DNA of 64,000 nucleotides from Clostridiaceae bacterium (GTDB lineage Bacteria > Bacillota > Clostridia > Peptostreptococcales > Tindalliaceae), in the NCBI GenBank assembly GCA_024635995.1, contig JAGXHW010000006.1, positions 62,001-126,000 of the forward strand, given 5' to 3'. Positions within the stretch are counted from its first letter, which is position 1. Every line of letters begins with the position of its first letter. A program made the translations under genes and the position numbers. Below the pieces are notes generated by a model. It saw only the letters and a program-made list of their open reading frames with translations. It searched no databases and was not told where the DNA came from. Shown here one piece after another: positions 34,871-45,437 of this stretch.

Positions 34871-36203
34871 CAGCAATCACCCCCATTAAATCATACTCAA
34901 GTGCGTCAGTTATTTTTACTTCTACAAACTGACCAGCGGTAAGTTTGTTTTCAGAATGAATGTATACCAAACCATCTATCTCGGGTGCATCGCCACTTGT
35001 TCTTCCGGCATACTGGTATTGATCACCTTCGTCATCCAACAATTCCTCAACCAATACGGTTTCCACACCACCAATCCTGGCACGTTGAATGTGTTGAGAA
35101 ATTGCTTGCTGAACTTTCATGATTTCTTCCTGTCTGGCTACTTTCGTTTCTTCATCTACCTGGTCTTTCAACGTAGCAGCAGGTGTGTTTTCTTCCTGTG
35201 AATATGTGAAAACCCCTAACTTATCAAATTTAACTTCTTGAACAAAAGATTTTAACGCTTCGAACTCTTCCGGGGTTTCACCAGGAAAACCAACAATCAG
35301 TGTTGTTCTTAGTTTTACGCTTGGAATATTGTCCCGTAACATTTTAATGGTGGCTAACAGTTTTTTCCTCGTTGTGTGCCTTTTCATTCTTTTTAGGATC
35401 CTGTCCTCACTATGTTGTATAGGCAAATCCATGTATGCACATATTTTACGACTGTTTTTCATGACATCGACCAATTGAGAAGAAACTCTTTCTGGATAAC
35501 AGTACATGAGCCTGATCCATTGGATACCTTCAATTTTTTCCAATTCAGTCAACAGTTCCGGTAATAAGGGTTCATTATTAAGATCAACACCGTAACTGGT
35601 TGTGTCCTGTGCAATGAGGATGATCTCTTTTACACCTTCATTTGCCAACGATTGGGCTTCGTTTATGATAGCAGGCATTTCGCGGCTCCTCAACGGCCCA
35701 CGAAGTGTTGGTATAATGCAATACGTACAACGATGGTCACAGCCTTCAGCAATCTTAACATAGGCCATATAACCGGGAGAGGTGCGAAGTCGTGCTACAT
35801 TCTCGTGGTATGGATGGTCAATTTGACCAATTCGAAGTTCCTTGACTTCTTTCATGACATTTTCGACGACATCGGAGATTTCTTCAAACCTACCTGTACC
35901 TATTAAACCGTCTATTTCAGGCATCTCATTCATCAATTCCTGGTGATACCTTTCAGATAGACACCCTGTTACGATAAGTTTTTTAAGCGTTGATTTTTTG
36001 TACCTTGCCGCCGCTAATATGTGACTAATTGATTCTTCTTTGGCGCTTTCAATGAAACCACATGTATTGATGACTGCGATCGTTGCTTCACTGATCTCAT
36101 CCGCTATTTCAAACCCATATTCCCTTAAAAGCCCAAGCATCATTTCAGCGTCAATCAAATTTTTGGTACAACCCAGTGATTCCATGTATATTTTATTCTT
36201 CAT
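34848..36203 (-). CDS. rimO: Ribosomal protein S12 methylthiotransferase
   Basis: RimO is a radical-SAM enzyme that methylthiolates an Asp of ribosomal protein S12. The N-terminal MTTase domain has YMESLGCTKNLIDAE with Cys12. The SAM cluster motif is GCDHRCTYCIIP, followed by GPLRSRE and the PIQHSEDRILKRM block typical of RimO rather than MiaB. A TRAM domain closes the protein. ATG at 36203 is chosen because AAAGAGG lies nine bases upstream, giving 451 residues. It lies 31 bases after mnmH. Confidence 0.95.
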   Translation of the reverse strand: MKNKIYMESLGCTKNLIDAEMMLGLLREYGFEIADEISEATIAVINTCGFIESAKEESISHILAAARYKKSTLKKLIVTGCLSERYHQELMNEMPEIDGLIGTGRFEEISDVVENVMKEVKELRIGQIDHPYHENVARLRTSPGYMAYVKIAEGCDHRCTYCIIPTLRGPLRSREMPAIINEAQSLANEGVKEIILIAQDTTSYGVDLNNEPLLPELLTELEKIEGIQWIRLMYCYPERVSSQLVDVMKNSRKICAYMDLPIQHSEDRILKRMKRHTTRKKLLATIKMLRDNIPSVKLRTTLIVGFPGETPEEFEALKSFVQEVKFDKLGVFTYSQEENTPAATLKDQVDEETKVARQEEIMKVQQAISQHIQRARIGGVETVLVEELLDDEGDQYQYAGRTSGDAPEIDGLVYIHSENKLTAGQFVEVKITDALEYDLMGVIAGEAESGK

Positions 36204-36234
36204 CTTTGTGTTCCTCTTTCCCAACAAAACCGTT

Positions 36235-37272
36235 CTACAATTTTGAATAATATTCTGCTAATATGTCTGTAACCTTATTAATTGTATCATATGTGATTTT
36301 TAAATCATATGAATATTTTTCGATGGAATATTTGTATAGTGGATCATAATAGTTTTCAATTAAATCTCTCGCAATAAGATGGTATTCTTTATTGTCAAGC
36401 AACTGGTTCAAAAAATGAATGTGTTCGTGCCCTAGAAATTTCGTTAAATCATTGATCGCTTTTCGCAGTGATTCATTTATTTCTTCATAACCATCACAAT
36501 AGTCAGCCACCACCTGATTAACACGATTTTCAACACTGGTTTCCAACAATATATGCGCTCCCAATTCCATTTGCTGGTGCATTTTTTTCGGAATAGTGAC
36601 ATTACCGATACGTTGACTTTCACTTTCTATGAACACACGCTGGTATTTTAATGTAAGCAGTCGATTTAAAAGAATTGAATCGAAGTTTTTTTGAGTCATG
36701 GCTTCAGTTGAGTGGCCAATAAAACCAAAAACAGACCCACTGTTCTGTGCTAATCCTTCCAAATCGATCACAGGAATACCACTGTCTGACAATTTCTTAA
36801 GCACTTCCGTTTTACCACATCCTGTATTTCCATGTAGTACAATAAATTCATGGTCTTTTGCCATTTGGTTTTCAAAATAATCCAGTACGTATTGTCGGTA
36901 CGCTTTATACCCTCCCACAAGCTGGAAGGATTCAATTCCCAAAGAATTTAGCAATTGTACAAAGGGTCCACTTCGGTACCCTCCCCTTGAACAAAATAAA
37001 ACCAGGTCATTTCCATTTTTTGCCAGATGGCTGACTTCCTCCACCAATTTATCCAGCTTTGCAGAGACATGTCTTATGCCAGTTATTTTAGCTTTCTCCT
37101 GGCTTTCCTGTTTATAAATTGTTCCCACAATACCTCTTTCTGTATCGTCCAATATGGGAAGGTTGATTGCATGTTGAATGGACCCCTTTTCATACTCTTT
37201 GGGAGATCTCAAATCAATTAATGTACATCCTTCACCTTTCATCACCATTTCTTCAACTGTCATCGTTCTCAC
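36235..37272 (-). CDS. mnmH: tRNA 2-selenouridine synthase
   Basis: MnmH (SelU/YbbB) replaces the sulfur of 2-thiouridine at the tRNA wobble position with selenium, via a geranylated intermediate. The rhodanese domain keeps the catalytic Cys94 in FCSRGGYRS. A P-loop domain follows with GNTGCGKT at 148-155 and LEGLAQNSGSVFG downstream. Its 345 residues are normal. The GTG at 37272 has a modest AAGAAGG in front. The selenophosphate synthetase it would need (SelD) is not in the window. The neighbouring mnmM also acts on wobble uridine. Confidence 0.93.
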   Translation of the reverse strand: MRTMTVEEMVMKGEGCTLIDLRSPKEYEKGSIQHAINLPILDDTERGIVGTIYKQESQEKAKITGIRHVSAKLDKLVEEVSHLAKNGNDLVLFCSRGGYRSGPFVQLLNSLGIESFQLVGGYKAYRQYVLDYFENQMAKDHEFIVLHGNTGCGKTEVLKKLSDSGIPVIDLEGLAQNSGSVFGFIGHSTEAMTQKNFDSILLNRLLTLKYQRVFIESESQRIGNVTIPKKMHQQMELGAHILLETSVENRVNQVVADYCDGYEEINESLRKAINDLTKFLGHEHIHFLNQLLDNKEYHLIARDLIENYYDPLYKYSIEKYSYDLKITYDTINKVTDILAEYYSKL

Positions 37273-37288
37273 GGGCCAATGCCTTCTT

Positions 37289-39604
37289 TCACTCTTCTCG
37301 AATATTTGAGGGGTTTTGAGTATAATCGTTGTTGTTTAAAGGTCTACTGATGACTTTCCGTGGTTTTGTACCTTCATTTGGTCCCACATAACCTTTGGAT
37401 TCCATTTCATCAATAAGGCGGGCAGCACGATTATAGCCCATTTTAAGCTTTCGCTGTAACATGGAAATGGATATTTGTTGGTTATCAAATGCAATGCGCA
37501 AAGCTTCCTGAAATACATCATCAGATTCGTGGTCACCTGATTGTTCAGAAACAGAATCAAGTTTATCCAAAATTTCTTCCTCGTATTTAGGTTCACCTGA
37601 TTGTTCTTTAAGAAACTCAACCACTCTTTTCACCTCTTCCTCAGAGACAAAAGAGCCCTGTATGCGAACAGGTTTACTTAATCCAATAGGATGAAATAAC
37701 ATATCACCCTTACCAAGCAGTTTTTCAGCCCCACCCATGTCCAATATGATTCTGGAATCAACCTGGGAGGCAACGGAAAAGGCTACACGGGAAGGTATAT
37801 TTGCCTTGATGATGCCTGTGATCACGTCAACAGACGGTCGCTGTGTTGCAATGATTAAATGTATTCCTGCCGCACGGGCCATTTGGGCTAACCTGCAAAT
37901 GTAGTCTTCAACTTCCTTCGCCGCAACCAACATTAAATCTGCTAATTCGTCGATTATCACAACGATGTAGGGCAATTTTTCTTCCTTCACCTTTTCATTA
38001 AAGCCAGCAATATCTCTAACACCATTGTCTGCAAATTTATGATATCGTTCTTCCATCTCCGTAACAGCCCATCTTAATGCACCGGTGGCTTTCTTTGGGT
38101 CTGTTACCACAGGGATCATTAAATGGGGTATACCATTATATATGTTTAGTTCAACAACCTTCGGATCAATCATCAACAGTTTAACTTCATCTGGTGTCGA
38201 CTTATATAGCAAGCTTAGTATTAATGTGTTGATGCATACACTTTTACCCGATCCGGTGGCACCTGCCACCAATAAATGAGGCATTTTGTTGATATCAAAC
38301 ACAACCGGGTCCCCTGCTATGTTTTTTCCCAATACGAAAGGCAATGGATTTTTAAAATTATTGTATTCAGCTGTATCCAATAAGTCTCTTAACGGTACCA
38401 TGGATACTTCGTCATTTGGAATTTCAATACCAATGGCTGCTTTACCAGGGATGGGGGCTTCAATCCGTATTGAAGACGCTGCCAGATTTAGAGCGATATC
38501 ATCGTTGAGATTAACCACTTTACTCACTTTAACGCCTTTACTTGGTTGCAACTCATATCTGGTGATGGTAGGACCCTGTGTCACTTTAATCACTTTTGCT
38601 TCAACACCAAAGCTGGCCAATGTTTCTTCCAATAATTTGGCTTTTGAAAGCATCTTTCGTCTGTCTGTTCGTTGATAATCCATTTGCTTGGGTTTTAACA
38701 ATGACAGCGATGGTTTTTGATAAACCATGCCGCTTCCGGATTCTTTTTTCTCCATCTGCGTCCTTAACGTGTCTTCTACGTTTCCTGTTCCATCATCTGT
38801 GGTTTTCTTTTTATCCCTGTTTTCTTTCAGTTCAGTCTTTGTATCAATGACATATTGATGTGTTGTTTCATCTCTAACTGGTTCATACTGAAGGAGTTGA
38901 GGATGTTCATGATAATCTTTGTTTTCTTCAGCTGGCTCATCTGACTGGACTAATGTTAGATGACCGGATTTCTTGGCATTGTTTTTTAACGTTTTTTTTC
39001 GGTTTGTAGCGTATAACTGTAATCGTTTATACTGCGCTTTGCACTTAGCAGCAGTCCAAAGCACCAACCGTGGCGAAGTAAGCCATATAGAGGCTGAAGC
39101 AATGGTTACTAATAAAATACCGGTGCCTATCCTGCCAATGGAAAACACCAGCCAATATAAAACAACCGCAGCCAACATCCCATAACCAGCTTGGTTTAAT
39201 CCCTTTTCCATGGCAAAATTAATCGTTGACATGTAGTTTTGATTTCTGATGGTGTAGATTAATTCAGCGTCAAATAGACCCGCCAATAACATAATCACTG
39301 TGATTAAGGCTATACCGGCACCAATTTTCTTTTTATCTGCCAATGCATGATGTTCTTTTGTTAGAAGTAAAATTGTCGCGAGCAGCGCGGCATACATATA
39401 CAAGTACGACATATTGCCAAAAACACTAAACAACAATGTATTAATCCAATTGCCTAATACACCACCTCTTCCTGTATGCAATGAAATAATAATGATCAAC
39501 CACATACCTGATAACAGGATGTAGACCACTTCATTACTCAGGCTTTTGGTTTGTTTTTTCTTTATGGTACTCTTTTTTGTTCTGCCATTGCTTTTTTTCA
39601 TCAT
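37289..39604 (-). CDS. ftsK: DNA translocase FtsK/SpoIIIE
   Basis: This septum-located DNA pump clears chromosomal DNA during division or sporulation. Four or five transmembrane segments occupy residues 28-170. A charged linker follows to about 330, then the RecA-like motor with GATGSGKSVCINTLI (Walker A) and IVVIIDELADLMLV (Walker B). A C-terminal winged-helix gamma domain ends in RKLKMGYNRAARLIDEME. GAGGTG lies upstream of two adjacent ATGs, of which the second has slightly better spacing. At 771 residues it matches the single FtsK/SpoIIIE of Clostridia. Confidence 0.95.
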   Translation of the reverse strand: MMKKSNGRTKKSTIKKKQTKSLSNEVVYILLSGMWLIIIISLHTGRGGVLGNWINTLLFSVFGNMSYLYMYAALLATILLLTKEHHALADKKKIGAGIALITVIMLLAGLFDAELIYTIRNQNYMSTINFAMEKGLNQAGYGMLAAVVLYWLVFSIGRIGTGILLVTIASASIWLTSPRLVLWTAAKCKAQYKRLQLYATNRKKTLKNNAKKSGHLTLVQSDEPAEENKDYHEHPQLLQYEPVRDETTHQYVIDTKTELKENRDKKKTTDDGTGNVEDTLRTQMEKKESGSGMVYQKPSLSLLKPKQMDYQRTDRRKMLSKAKLLEETLASFGVEAKVIKVTQGPTITRYELQPSKGVKVSKVVNLNDDIALNLAASSIRIEAPIPGKAAIGIEIPNDEVSMVPLRDLLDTAEYNNFKNPLPFVLGKNIAGDPVVFDINKMPHLLVAGATGSGKSVCINTLILSLLYKSTPDEVKLLMIDPKVVELNIYNGIPHLMIPVVTDPKKATGALRWAVTEMEERYHKFADNGVRDIAGFNEKVKEEKLPYIVVIIDELADLMLVAAKEVEDYICRLAQMARAAGIHLIIATQRPSVDVITGIIKANIPSRVAFSVASQVDSRIILDMGGAEKLLGKGDMLFHPIGLSKPVRIQGSFVSEEEVKRVVEFLKEQSGEPKYEEEILDKLDSVSEQSGDHESDDVFQEALRIAFDNQQISISMLQRKLKMGYNRAARLIDEMESKGYVGPNEGTKPRKVISRPLNNNDYTQNPSNIREE

Positions 39605-39635
39605 GACACCTCATATTGAAAGATTAGTTCCTGTT

Positions 39636-40868
39636 TTAGTATCCGATTCGGCCAACTTGGATAATGGTTCGTTCCTTTGGGTTCAGGTACCGCCTCATAA
39701 TCAACTCAGCCTTTTCTTTTTCGAGATTGTTTATTATTTTTAGTATATCATCTGGTGTATCAATTTTCTGAAGCAGCAGTTCCGATTTTCCCATGGATGC
39801 CATACGCCCACTGGTGCTTTCCATACCCAGTAAATAGCTTCCCTTTAACTGACGCCTGGCTTTTTCAAACTCATCTGATGTCAGCCCCTTGTTGATCAGC
39901 AAATTAATTTCTTCATCAATTAACTCTTGAACCAGATTCAATTGTCCAGGATTCATGCTGCAGTATATAGAATAGACACCATTGTTTGTGTAATTGTTCA
40001 TGGATGAATAAATAGAATAGACCAGTCCTCTGTCTTCCCTAATCTTTTGAAACAGTCTGGAACTCATGCTTCCACCGATGATGTTATTAAGGATCAATAA
40101 ATCATACATCTCATCAGATCCTAAAACAGCGCCTTGATACCCGATATTGAGATGAATTTGTTCAATGTCTTTCTGCCGGGATATTCTGCTAAATTTTATT
40201 GAAGAGTCAATAAGTTGTTTCTTTTTTTGTGTTTCTGTTTTTTTCCAACTGCCAAAATATTCGTTAACCAATTGGTATAGATGATTTTCATCAAAATTAC
40301 CAGCCACTGCGATAACTGTATTATCCGGACGGTATTGCTCCTTAACATATTGTATTAAATTCTGTTGCGTAAATCCTTCCACAACGTCTTGCTGCCCCAA
40401 TATTGAATAACCCAGTGATTGGTCTTTAAACATGCTTTCAACCAATAAGTCGTGGGCCAGATCTTCAGGTGAGTCTTCATACATATTGATCTCTTCAGCA
40501 ATAACACTTTTCTCTTTACCAATATCATCAGATTCAAAAGAAGAATTAAACAACATGTCTGCCAAAAGTTCAATGGCCAGTTCAAGGTTCTCATCCAGCA
40601 CTTTCATGTAGTAACATGTATACTCACGGCTCGTGAAAGCATTGATGTGGCCGCCCACACCATCAACAGTTTCAGCAATTTCTCTGGCAGAACGATTACC
40701 GGTTCCTTTAAAGAGCATGTGCTCAATGAAGTGTGAAATGCCGTTGTTCTTGATGTTCTCAGTTACAACACCCGTATTAATCCAAACACCTACTGCCACT
40801 GATTTTACTGTTTTAATGTTTTCTGTTACAACACGCAGGTCATTCGATAACACACTTTTATCTGCCAT
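39636..40868 (-). CDS. M16 family zinc peptidase (processing-peptidase-like, YmxG type)
   Basis: This is an M16 family metallopeptidase. The inverted zinc motif HFIEH lies at residues 46-50, with the distal Glu in the following helix region (EEINMYEDSPEDL). The C-terminal half carries the inactive-like domain with IREDRGLVYSIYSSMN. ATG at 40868 (MADKSVLSNDLRVV) is chosen because TGGGGA lies just upstream; an in-frame start at 40904 would overlap the gap after pnp. In Firmicutes a homologue sits next to pnp, as here. The natural substrate is unknown. Confidence 0.92.
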   Translation of the reverse strand: MADKSVLSNDLRVVTENIKTVKSVAVGVWINTGVVTENIKNNGISHFIEHMLFKGTGNRSAREIAETVDGVGGHINAFTSREYTCYYMKVLDENLELAIELLADMLFNSSFESDDIGKEKSVIAEEINMYEDSPEDLAHDLLVESMFKDQSLGYSILGQQDVVEGFTQQNLIQYVKEQYRPDNTVIAVAGNFDENHLYQLVNEYFGSWKKTETQKKKQLIDSSIKFSRISRQKDIEQIHLNIGYQGAVLGSDEMYDLLILNNIIGGSMSSRLFQKIREDRGLVYSIYSSMNNYTNNGVYSIYCSMNPGQLNLVQELIDEEINLLINKGLTSDEFEKARRQLKGSYLLGMESTSGRMASMGKSELLLQKIDTPDDILKIINNLEKEKAELIMRRYLNPKERTIIQVGRIGY

Positions 40869-40943
40869 GAGTTCCCCACTTTCAATAGAACGAAATAAAA
40901 ACATAAACCATAATTGGTTTATGCTCTTATTCGATCATTAATC

Positions 40944-43103
40944 CTATTTGCGGAAATTTCTTTTTCCCCGGTCTCTGTCTCTGTTACCACGGTCATTTCC
41001 AGAATCTTTGTTTTCGGATCCTGGTGGTGGTGTTAATAAGGCTTTTGCTGATAAACTAACCTTGCCTTGGGGATCAATTTCAATAATCTTAACTTGTACT
41101 TCATCACCAACACTGTAGACATCTTCTACTTTATTAACGCGTTCATGGGATATGTTGGAGATGTGCAACAAGCCGTCTTTACCAGGCATAAACTCTGCAA
41201 AAGCACCGAATGCAGTGATTTTAACAACTTTTGCTGTATATACTTCTCCCACTTCAGGGTCTCTGATAATATTTTCAATGATGTCCCATGCTTTCTGTCC
41301 ATCTTCCTGAGATTCAGCTGCAATGAAGATGGTGCCATCATTCTCAATATCAATCTTAACGCCGGTTTCATCAATGATTTTATTGATGGTTTTACCACCA
41401 GCGCCTATAACTTCTCTGATTTTATCAGGGTTAATGTGCATGACCAGAATTCTTGGAGCATAGGGTGATAATTCCGGCCGTGGCTCAGTGATGGTTTCTC
41501 TCATTTTGCTGAGTATGTGAAGTCTTCCCACACGAGCTTTTTCAAGTGCGTCCTGAAGTATTTCCCTTCCGATTCCTGCGATTTTAATGTCCATTTGAAT
41601 GGCTGTTATGCCATCCTCTGACCCAGCCACTTTGAAATCCATGTCGCCCAGGAAATCTTCCATGCCAAGAATGTCTGTTAAGATCGCAATATCATCGCCT
41701 TCTTTAATAAGTCCCATAGCAATACCTGCAACCATTTTCTTGATGGGTACTCCTGCATCCATTAAGGACAAAGTGCTTCCGCATACACTGGCCTGTGATG
41801 TAGACCCGTTGGATGATAAAATTTCAGAAACCAGGCGAATGGCATAGGGAAAATCTTCCTTTGAAGGAATCATAGGTTCAAGAGCTCGTTCAGCAAGTGC
41901 TCCATGGCCGATGTCTCTTCTGCTTGGACCTCTCATAAAGCGTGTTTCCCCTACGCTGAAGGGTGGAAAGTTGTAATGATGCATGTATCTTTTTTCTTCT
42001 TCATCTCCAATGCCGTCGATGTGCTGTACGTCACCTAAAGCGCCCAGGGTTGTAATCGTCAGTGCCTGGGTATCACCCCTGGTAAACAGTCCTGAACCGT
42101 GAGTCTTTGGCAACACACCAACTTCACTGGTAATTTGACGTACTTCATTCAAACCACGGTCGTCAATTCGCTTACCTTCGGTGATAACTTTTGAGCGTAA
42201 TTCTTCCTTAACAATTTGTTTCAGCAATCCTTTGATTAACACCATTTGGTTTTCGAATTTATCTCCAAATATTTTTTTTGCTTCGTTTTGAACGGCATCC
42301 AGGTTATTGATGCGTTCCAGTTTATCTTCAGTTCTTAATGCCTCAGCGATTTTCTCCTGGGCAAACGCTCTAATTTCTGATTCCACTTCTGGTAATAATT
42401 CCGGTTTGTTGACTGCCTGTTTTTCTTTGCCAATCGCTGCCTGTATTTCTTCTATAAAAGAGACAATCTTCTTGATCTCGTCATGTCCATACAAAATTGC
42501 TCCCAGCACCTGCTCTTCGTTAAGCTCATTGGCACCGGCTTCAATCATCATAACAGCGTCTTTTGTTCCAGCTACAACCAGGTCAAGATCACTCTCTTCA
42601 CGGTCTTTGCTGTCCGGATTGATCACATATTCGCCATTCACATACCCTACATGCACACCGGCAATGGGCCCCATAAATGGTATGTCTGATATCGTGAGAG
42701 CAACAGATGCACCAATCATCGCCACAACATCCGGCTGACAATCCTGGTCCATTGACAGGACAGTGGCAATAATTTGAACTTCATTGAAGTATCCATCTGG
42801 GAACAGGGGACGAAGAGGTCTGTCTATTAATCGACAAGTTAACACTGCTCTTTCTGAAGGCCTGCCTTCACGCTTAATGAATCCTCCTGGAATTTTACCA
42901 GCAGCATACATTTTCTCTTCATAATCCACACTTAAAGGGAAAAAATCAATTCCTTCTCTTGGCGTTTTTGAACTACATGCAGTCACCAAAACAATGGTAT
43001 CCCCATATTGAACAGTACAACTTCCACCTGCCAAAAAGGCTACTTTACCGGTTTCAACGGTCAGTGTTCTGCCATTAAGTTGTGTCGAAAACTTTTTAAT
43101 CAT
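40944..43103 (-). CDS. pnp: Polyribonucleotide nucleotidyltransferase (PNPase)
   Basis: PNPase degrades RNA 3' to 5' by phosphorolysis as a trimer. Two RNase PH-like domains enclose an alpha-helical domain; the active-site region [20 protein letters not shown] lies in the second. A KH domain ([20 protein letters not shown]) and an S1 domain ([20 protein letters not shown]) follow. The tail is rich in Arg, Asp and Gly. AAGGAGG precedes the ATG. It lies downstream of rpsO, separated by a strong hairpin. Confidence 0.97.
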   Translation of the reverse strand: MIKKFSTQLNGRTLTVETGKVAFLAGGSCTVQYGDTIVLVTACSSKTPREGIDFFPLSVDYEEKMYAAGKIPGGFIKREGRPSERAVLTCRLIDRPLRPLFPDGYFNEVQIIATVLSMDQDCQPDVVAMIGASVALTISDIPFMGPIAGVHVGYVNGEYVINPDSKDREESDLDLVVAGTKDAVMMIEAGANELNEEQVLGAILYGHDEIKKIVSFIEEIQAAIGKEKQAVNKPELLPEVESEIRAFAQEKIAEALRTEDKLERINNLDAVQNEAKKIFGDKFENQMVLIKGLLKQIVKEELRSKVITEGKRIDDRGLNEVRQITSEVGVLPKTHGSGLFTRGDTQALTITTLGALGDVQHIDGIGDEEEKRYMHHYNFPPFSVGETRFMRGPSRRDIGHGALAERALEPMIPSKEDFPYAIRLVSEILSSNGSTSQASVCGSTLSLMDAGVPIKKMVAGIAMGLIKEGDDIAILTDILGMEDFLGDMDFKVAGSEDGITAIQMDIKIAGIGREILQDALEKARVGRLHILSKMRETITEPRPELSPYAPRILVMHINPDKIREVIGAGGKTINKIIDETGVKIDIENDGTIFIAAESQEDGQKAWDIIENIIRDPEVGEVYTAKVVKITAFGAFAEFMPGKDGLLHISNISHERVNKVEDVYSVGDEVQVKIIEIDPQGKVSLSAKALLTPPPGSENKDSGNDRGNRDRDRGKRNFRK

Positions 43104-43166
43104 TTATCTGTTTCCTCCTTCCAAGCCAAAAGGGTCTACAATCACAACATATCTGCTGTTATAAGA

Positions 43167-43190
43167 TAAGAGCGGGAAATCCCGCTCTTA
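43167..43190 (-). terminator. Hairpin terminator or processing site between rpsO and pnp
   Basis: TAAGAGCGGG and CCCGCTCTTA form a perfect 10-bp stem with a four-base loop directly after the rpsO stop codon. On the - strand the arm is followed by TCTTATAA with only a short T-tract, so partial read-through into pnp is likely. In other bacteria the rpsO-pnp junction is an RNase-processing point. Confidence 0.8.
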
Positions 43191-43192
43191 GT

Positions 43193-43456
43193 TTACTTTC
43201 TTAAGCCCAATTTTTCGATTAGCTGACGATACTTTTCAATCTCTTTCTTCTTCAGGTAGTTAAGCATGTTTCTTCTTTTACCGACCATTTTAAGCAAACC
43301 ACGACGAGAGTGGAAATCTTTCTTATGAACTTTAAGATGTTCATTCAAATGGTTGATTCTTTCCGTCAAGAGTGCAATTTGCACCTCTGGTGATCCGGTA
43401 TCTGAGTCATGTGATCTAAATGACTCAATAATTGACTTCTTTTTTATTACTTCCAT
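43193..43456 (-). CDS. rpsO: 30S ribosomal protein S15
   Basis: S15 is a primary 16S rRNA-binding protein. Its 87 residues (one or two short of typical) contain [41 protein letters not shown] and the closing [20 protein letters not shown] lies upstream of the ATG. The gene has its own promoter at the end of ribF and a leader of about 80 bases that could fold for autoregulation, known for S15 in other species but not proven here. Confidence 0.97.
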   Translation of the reverse strand: MEVIKKKSIIESFRSHDSDTGSPEVQIALLTERINHLNEHLKVHKKDFHSRRGLLKMVGKRRNMLNYLKKKEIEKYRQLIEKLGLRK

Positions 43457-43542
43457 GGATCTTTCACCTCCTCATATTAATCCCCTGATCCCAAGTAACC
43501 GTCGGTGAAACGAACTACTGAGGATAGGTTCCTGACCTAATA

Positions 43543-43571
43543 ATACTATCACAGTTTATTTTGTTTGTAAA
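43543..43571 (-). promoter_or_regulatory. rpsO promoter
   Basis: TTTACA (43571-43566) and TAGTAT (43548-43543) on the - strand are separated by 17 bases. The -35 lies within the last codons of ribF. A leader of about 80 bases follows. CCTC in this leader can pair with the ribosome binding site GAGG, which would suit translational control of rpsO. Confidence 0.6.
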
Positions 43572-44494
43572 TACTCTTTTATCTTTCTCACGTCTTCAGC
43601 TATTTGATTTTTCAACATTTCAACGTTGTCGAAGGTGATCTGGTCTCTCATCTTCTTATGAAAGTACAGTTCAATTTCCCTCTCATATAACATCAGATGA
43701 TGATCAATCACATAGGTTTCAATCGTCATATGATGGGTTCCAAAAGTTGGGTTTTTACCTACTGATGTGGCCCCCATGTACACATGACCATCAACGTTAA
43801 CTTCAGTGGCATAGACACCTTCAGCAGGGACCATCTGCTGTTCTTCCAGTATTAGATTTGCCGTTGGGAAACCAAGAGATTTGCCCCTTCCAAATCCCTT
43901 TTCAATACGATTGAACATCATAAAAGGCCTGCCTAACAGATGAGTTACTTCTTCCATATTCCCTTTTTCTATCGCCTGTCTGATCTGAGAACTGCTGATT
44001 TTATCATTATTGTAATACACAGGAGGAACGACAATCAGTTCGAAGTCATAGACTGAAGAGAGTTCATCCAGCAATGTTATATTACCTTTTGCTGCTTTTC
44101 CAAATCTAAAATCTTCACCCACCACCAACATCTTTGCCTGAAGTTTTTCAATAAGAATGTTTTTAACAAAGTCTTCTGGTGGCATACCCATCAACTGGTC
44201 AGTGAATGTATCTAAAAACAATATTTCAACTCCCAGCTTACTCATAATTCTCTTTTTAAGCGGTATTGGTGTAATCTTTGATGGATAGATCACTTTATTA
44301 TGATGTTCCAGAACTGTCGCAGGGTGATTCTTAAAGGTATACACCATGGGTGTTAGTTTTCTATCGTGACAGATCGATGTCAATATTTTAATCAAAGCCT
44401 GGTGACCCAGGTGAATACCATCAAAATTACCCAGTGCCACGCCTTTTGATTCGCTCACTGTATTTAGCTCTTCGTAGTTTTCCATTGCCTTCAT
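43556..44494 (-). CDS. ribF: Bifunctional riboflavin kinase / FAD synthetase
   Basis: RibF makes FMN from riboflavin and FAD from FMN. The N-terminal FAD synthetase domain has ALGNFDGIHLGHQALI and, near residue 160, SSSQIRQAIEKGNMEEV. The C-terminal riboflavin kinase domain has GRGKSLGFPTANL and GATSVGKNPTFG. At 312 residues it is the normal length. AAAGGAG lies eight bases before the ATG. It is the last gene of the nusA operon here, after truB. Confidence 0.95.
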   Translation of the reverse strand: MKAMENYEELNTVSESKGVALGNFDGIHLGHQALIKILTSICHDRKLTPMVYTFKNHPATVLEHHNKVIYPSKITPIPLKKRIMSKLGVEILFLDTFTDQLMGMPPEDFVKNILIEKLQAKMLVVGEDFRFGKAAKGNITLLDELSSVYDFELIVVPPVYYNNDKISSSQIRQAIEKGNMEEVTHLLGRPFMMFNRIEKGFGRGKSLGFPTANLILEEQQMVPAEGVYATEVNVDGHVYMGATSVGKNPTFGTHHMTIETYVIDHHLMLYEREIELYFHKKMRDQITFDNVEMLKNQIAEDVRKIKEYLQTK

Positions 44495-44507
44495 ATCTGC
44501 TACTCCT

Positions 44508-45437
44508 TTAATCAGACTCGCTGTTGAATGATTGAGATAATAATTTTACCATTGAAAGTTCACCACTGCTTAATGCTATTTCTCCCATACCTATAAACAC
44601 TTCGTCCAAATAGACCCTGGTAACTTTTTTTTCAGGATAATTATGTAAAGAGCTTATTTCATCGCTTTCAACGTCGAAAAATAAAAAATCCGGGACGGAA
44701 ACACCGTTTAAAACTTTCTTGCTATGCAATTTTCCTACCACACTCTTTGGATAGTGTTCTAATGCCACATCAACCGGCAGTAATCTAGCACTCCATTTTT
44801 CATCATTTTCCAAATCGCTCAATGTAATTGCATCTTCAATTCGAAGGTGGCAGGATTCTGTTCTAAGCAGGAATGACATAGCTGCGCCACACCCCAATAA
44901 ACTACCCACATCATTACACAGTGTTCTTACATAAGTTCCTTCAGAACAGTCAACATCAAAAAAGGCAGTGTCCTGGCTTCCTGATATCCACCTAATGTCA
45001 TAAATCGTCTTTTTGCGGGGTTCTCTTTCAATTACCTGACCTTTTCTGGCTAATTCATATAGTTTTTTGCCATTAATTTTGATGGCAGAATACATTGGTG
45101 GTGTCTGCCAGTATTCACCTATCATGCTTTTTAGCACATCTTTGACAATTTCTATTGATGGAATCATGGAGGTTTGGTTTACTACTACCCCCGTCGTATC
45201 CTGTGTGTCGGTTGTAATACCCAATTTCATTTCAACCCGATAGGTTTTGACACGGTGATCTAAAAACGGAATCATTTTTGTGGAATTACCTATGCAAACG
45301 GGCAAAACGCCGGCCGCTTGTGGGTCCAAGGTGCCAGCGTGTCCGATTCTCTTTATTTTTGTCAATCGTCGCAACCTGAAAACAACGTCATGAGAAGTCA
45401 TGCCTGGTGTTTTTAGTATGTTTAACAGTCCTGTCAT
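44508..45437 (-). CDS. truB: tRNA pseudouridine(55) synthase
   Basis: TruB makes pseudouridine 55 in the T-arm of tRNAs. The catalytic Asp38 lies in HAGTLDPQAAGVLPVCIG. The insert KTPGMTSHDVV and the GTYVRTLCNDVG block are typical. A C-terminal extension after about residue 215 resembles a PUA-like tail. The ATG overlaps the stop of the upstream DHH gene by four bases (ATGA), so the two are translationally coupled. Confidence 0.96.
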   Translation of the reverse strand: MTGLLNILKTPGMTSHDVVFRLRRLTKIKRIGHAGTLDPQAAGVLPVCIGNSTKMIPFLDHRVKTYRVEMKLGITTDTQDTTGVVVNQTSMIPSIEIVKDVLKSMIGEYWQTPPMYSAIKINGKKLYELARKGQVIEREPRKKTIYDIRWISGSQDTAFFDVDCSEGTYVRTLCNDVGSLLGCGAAMSFLLRTESCHLRIEDAITLSDLENDEKWSARLLPVDVALEHYPKSVVGKLHSKKVLNGVSVPDFLFFDVESDEISSLHNYPEKKVTRVYLDEVFIGMGEIALSSGELSMVKLLSQSFNSESD

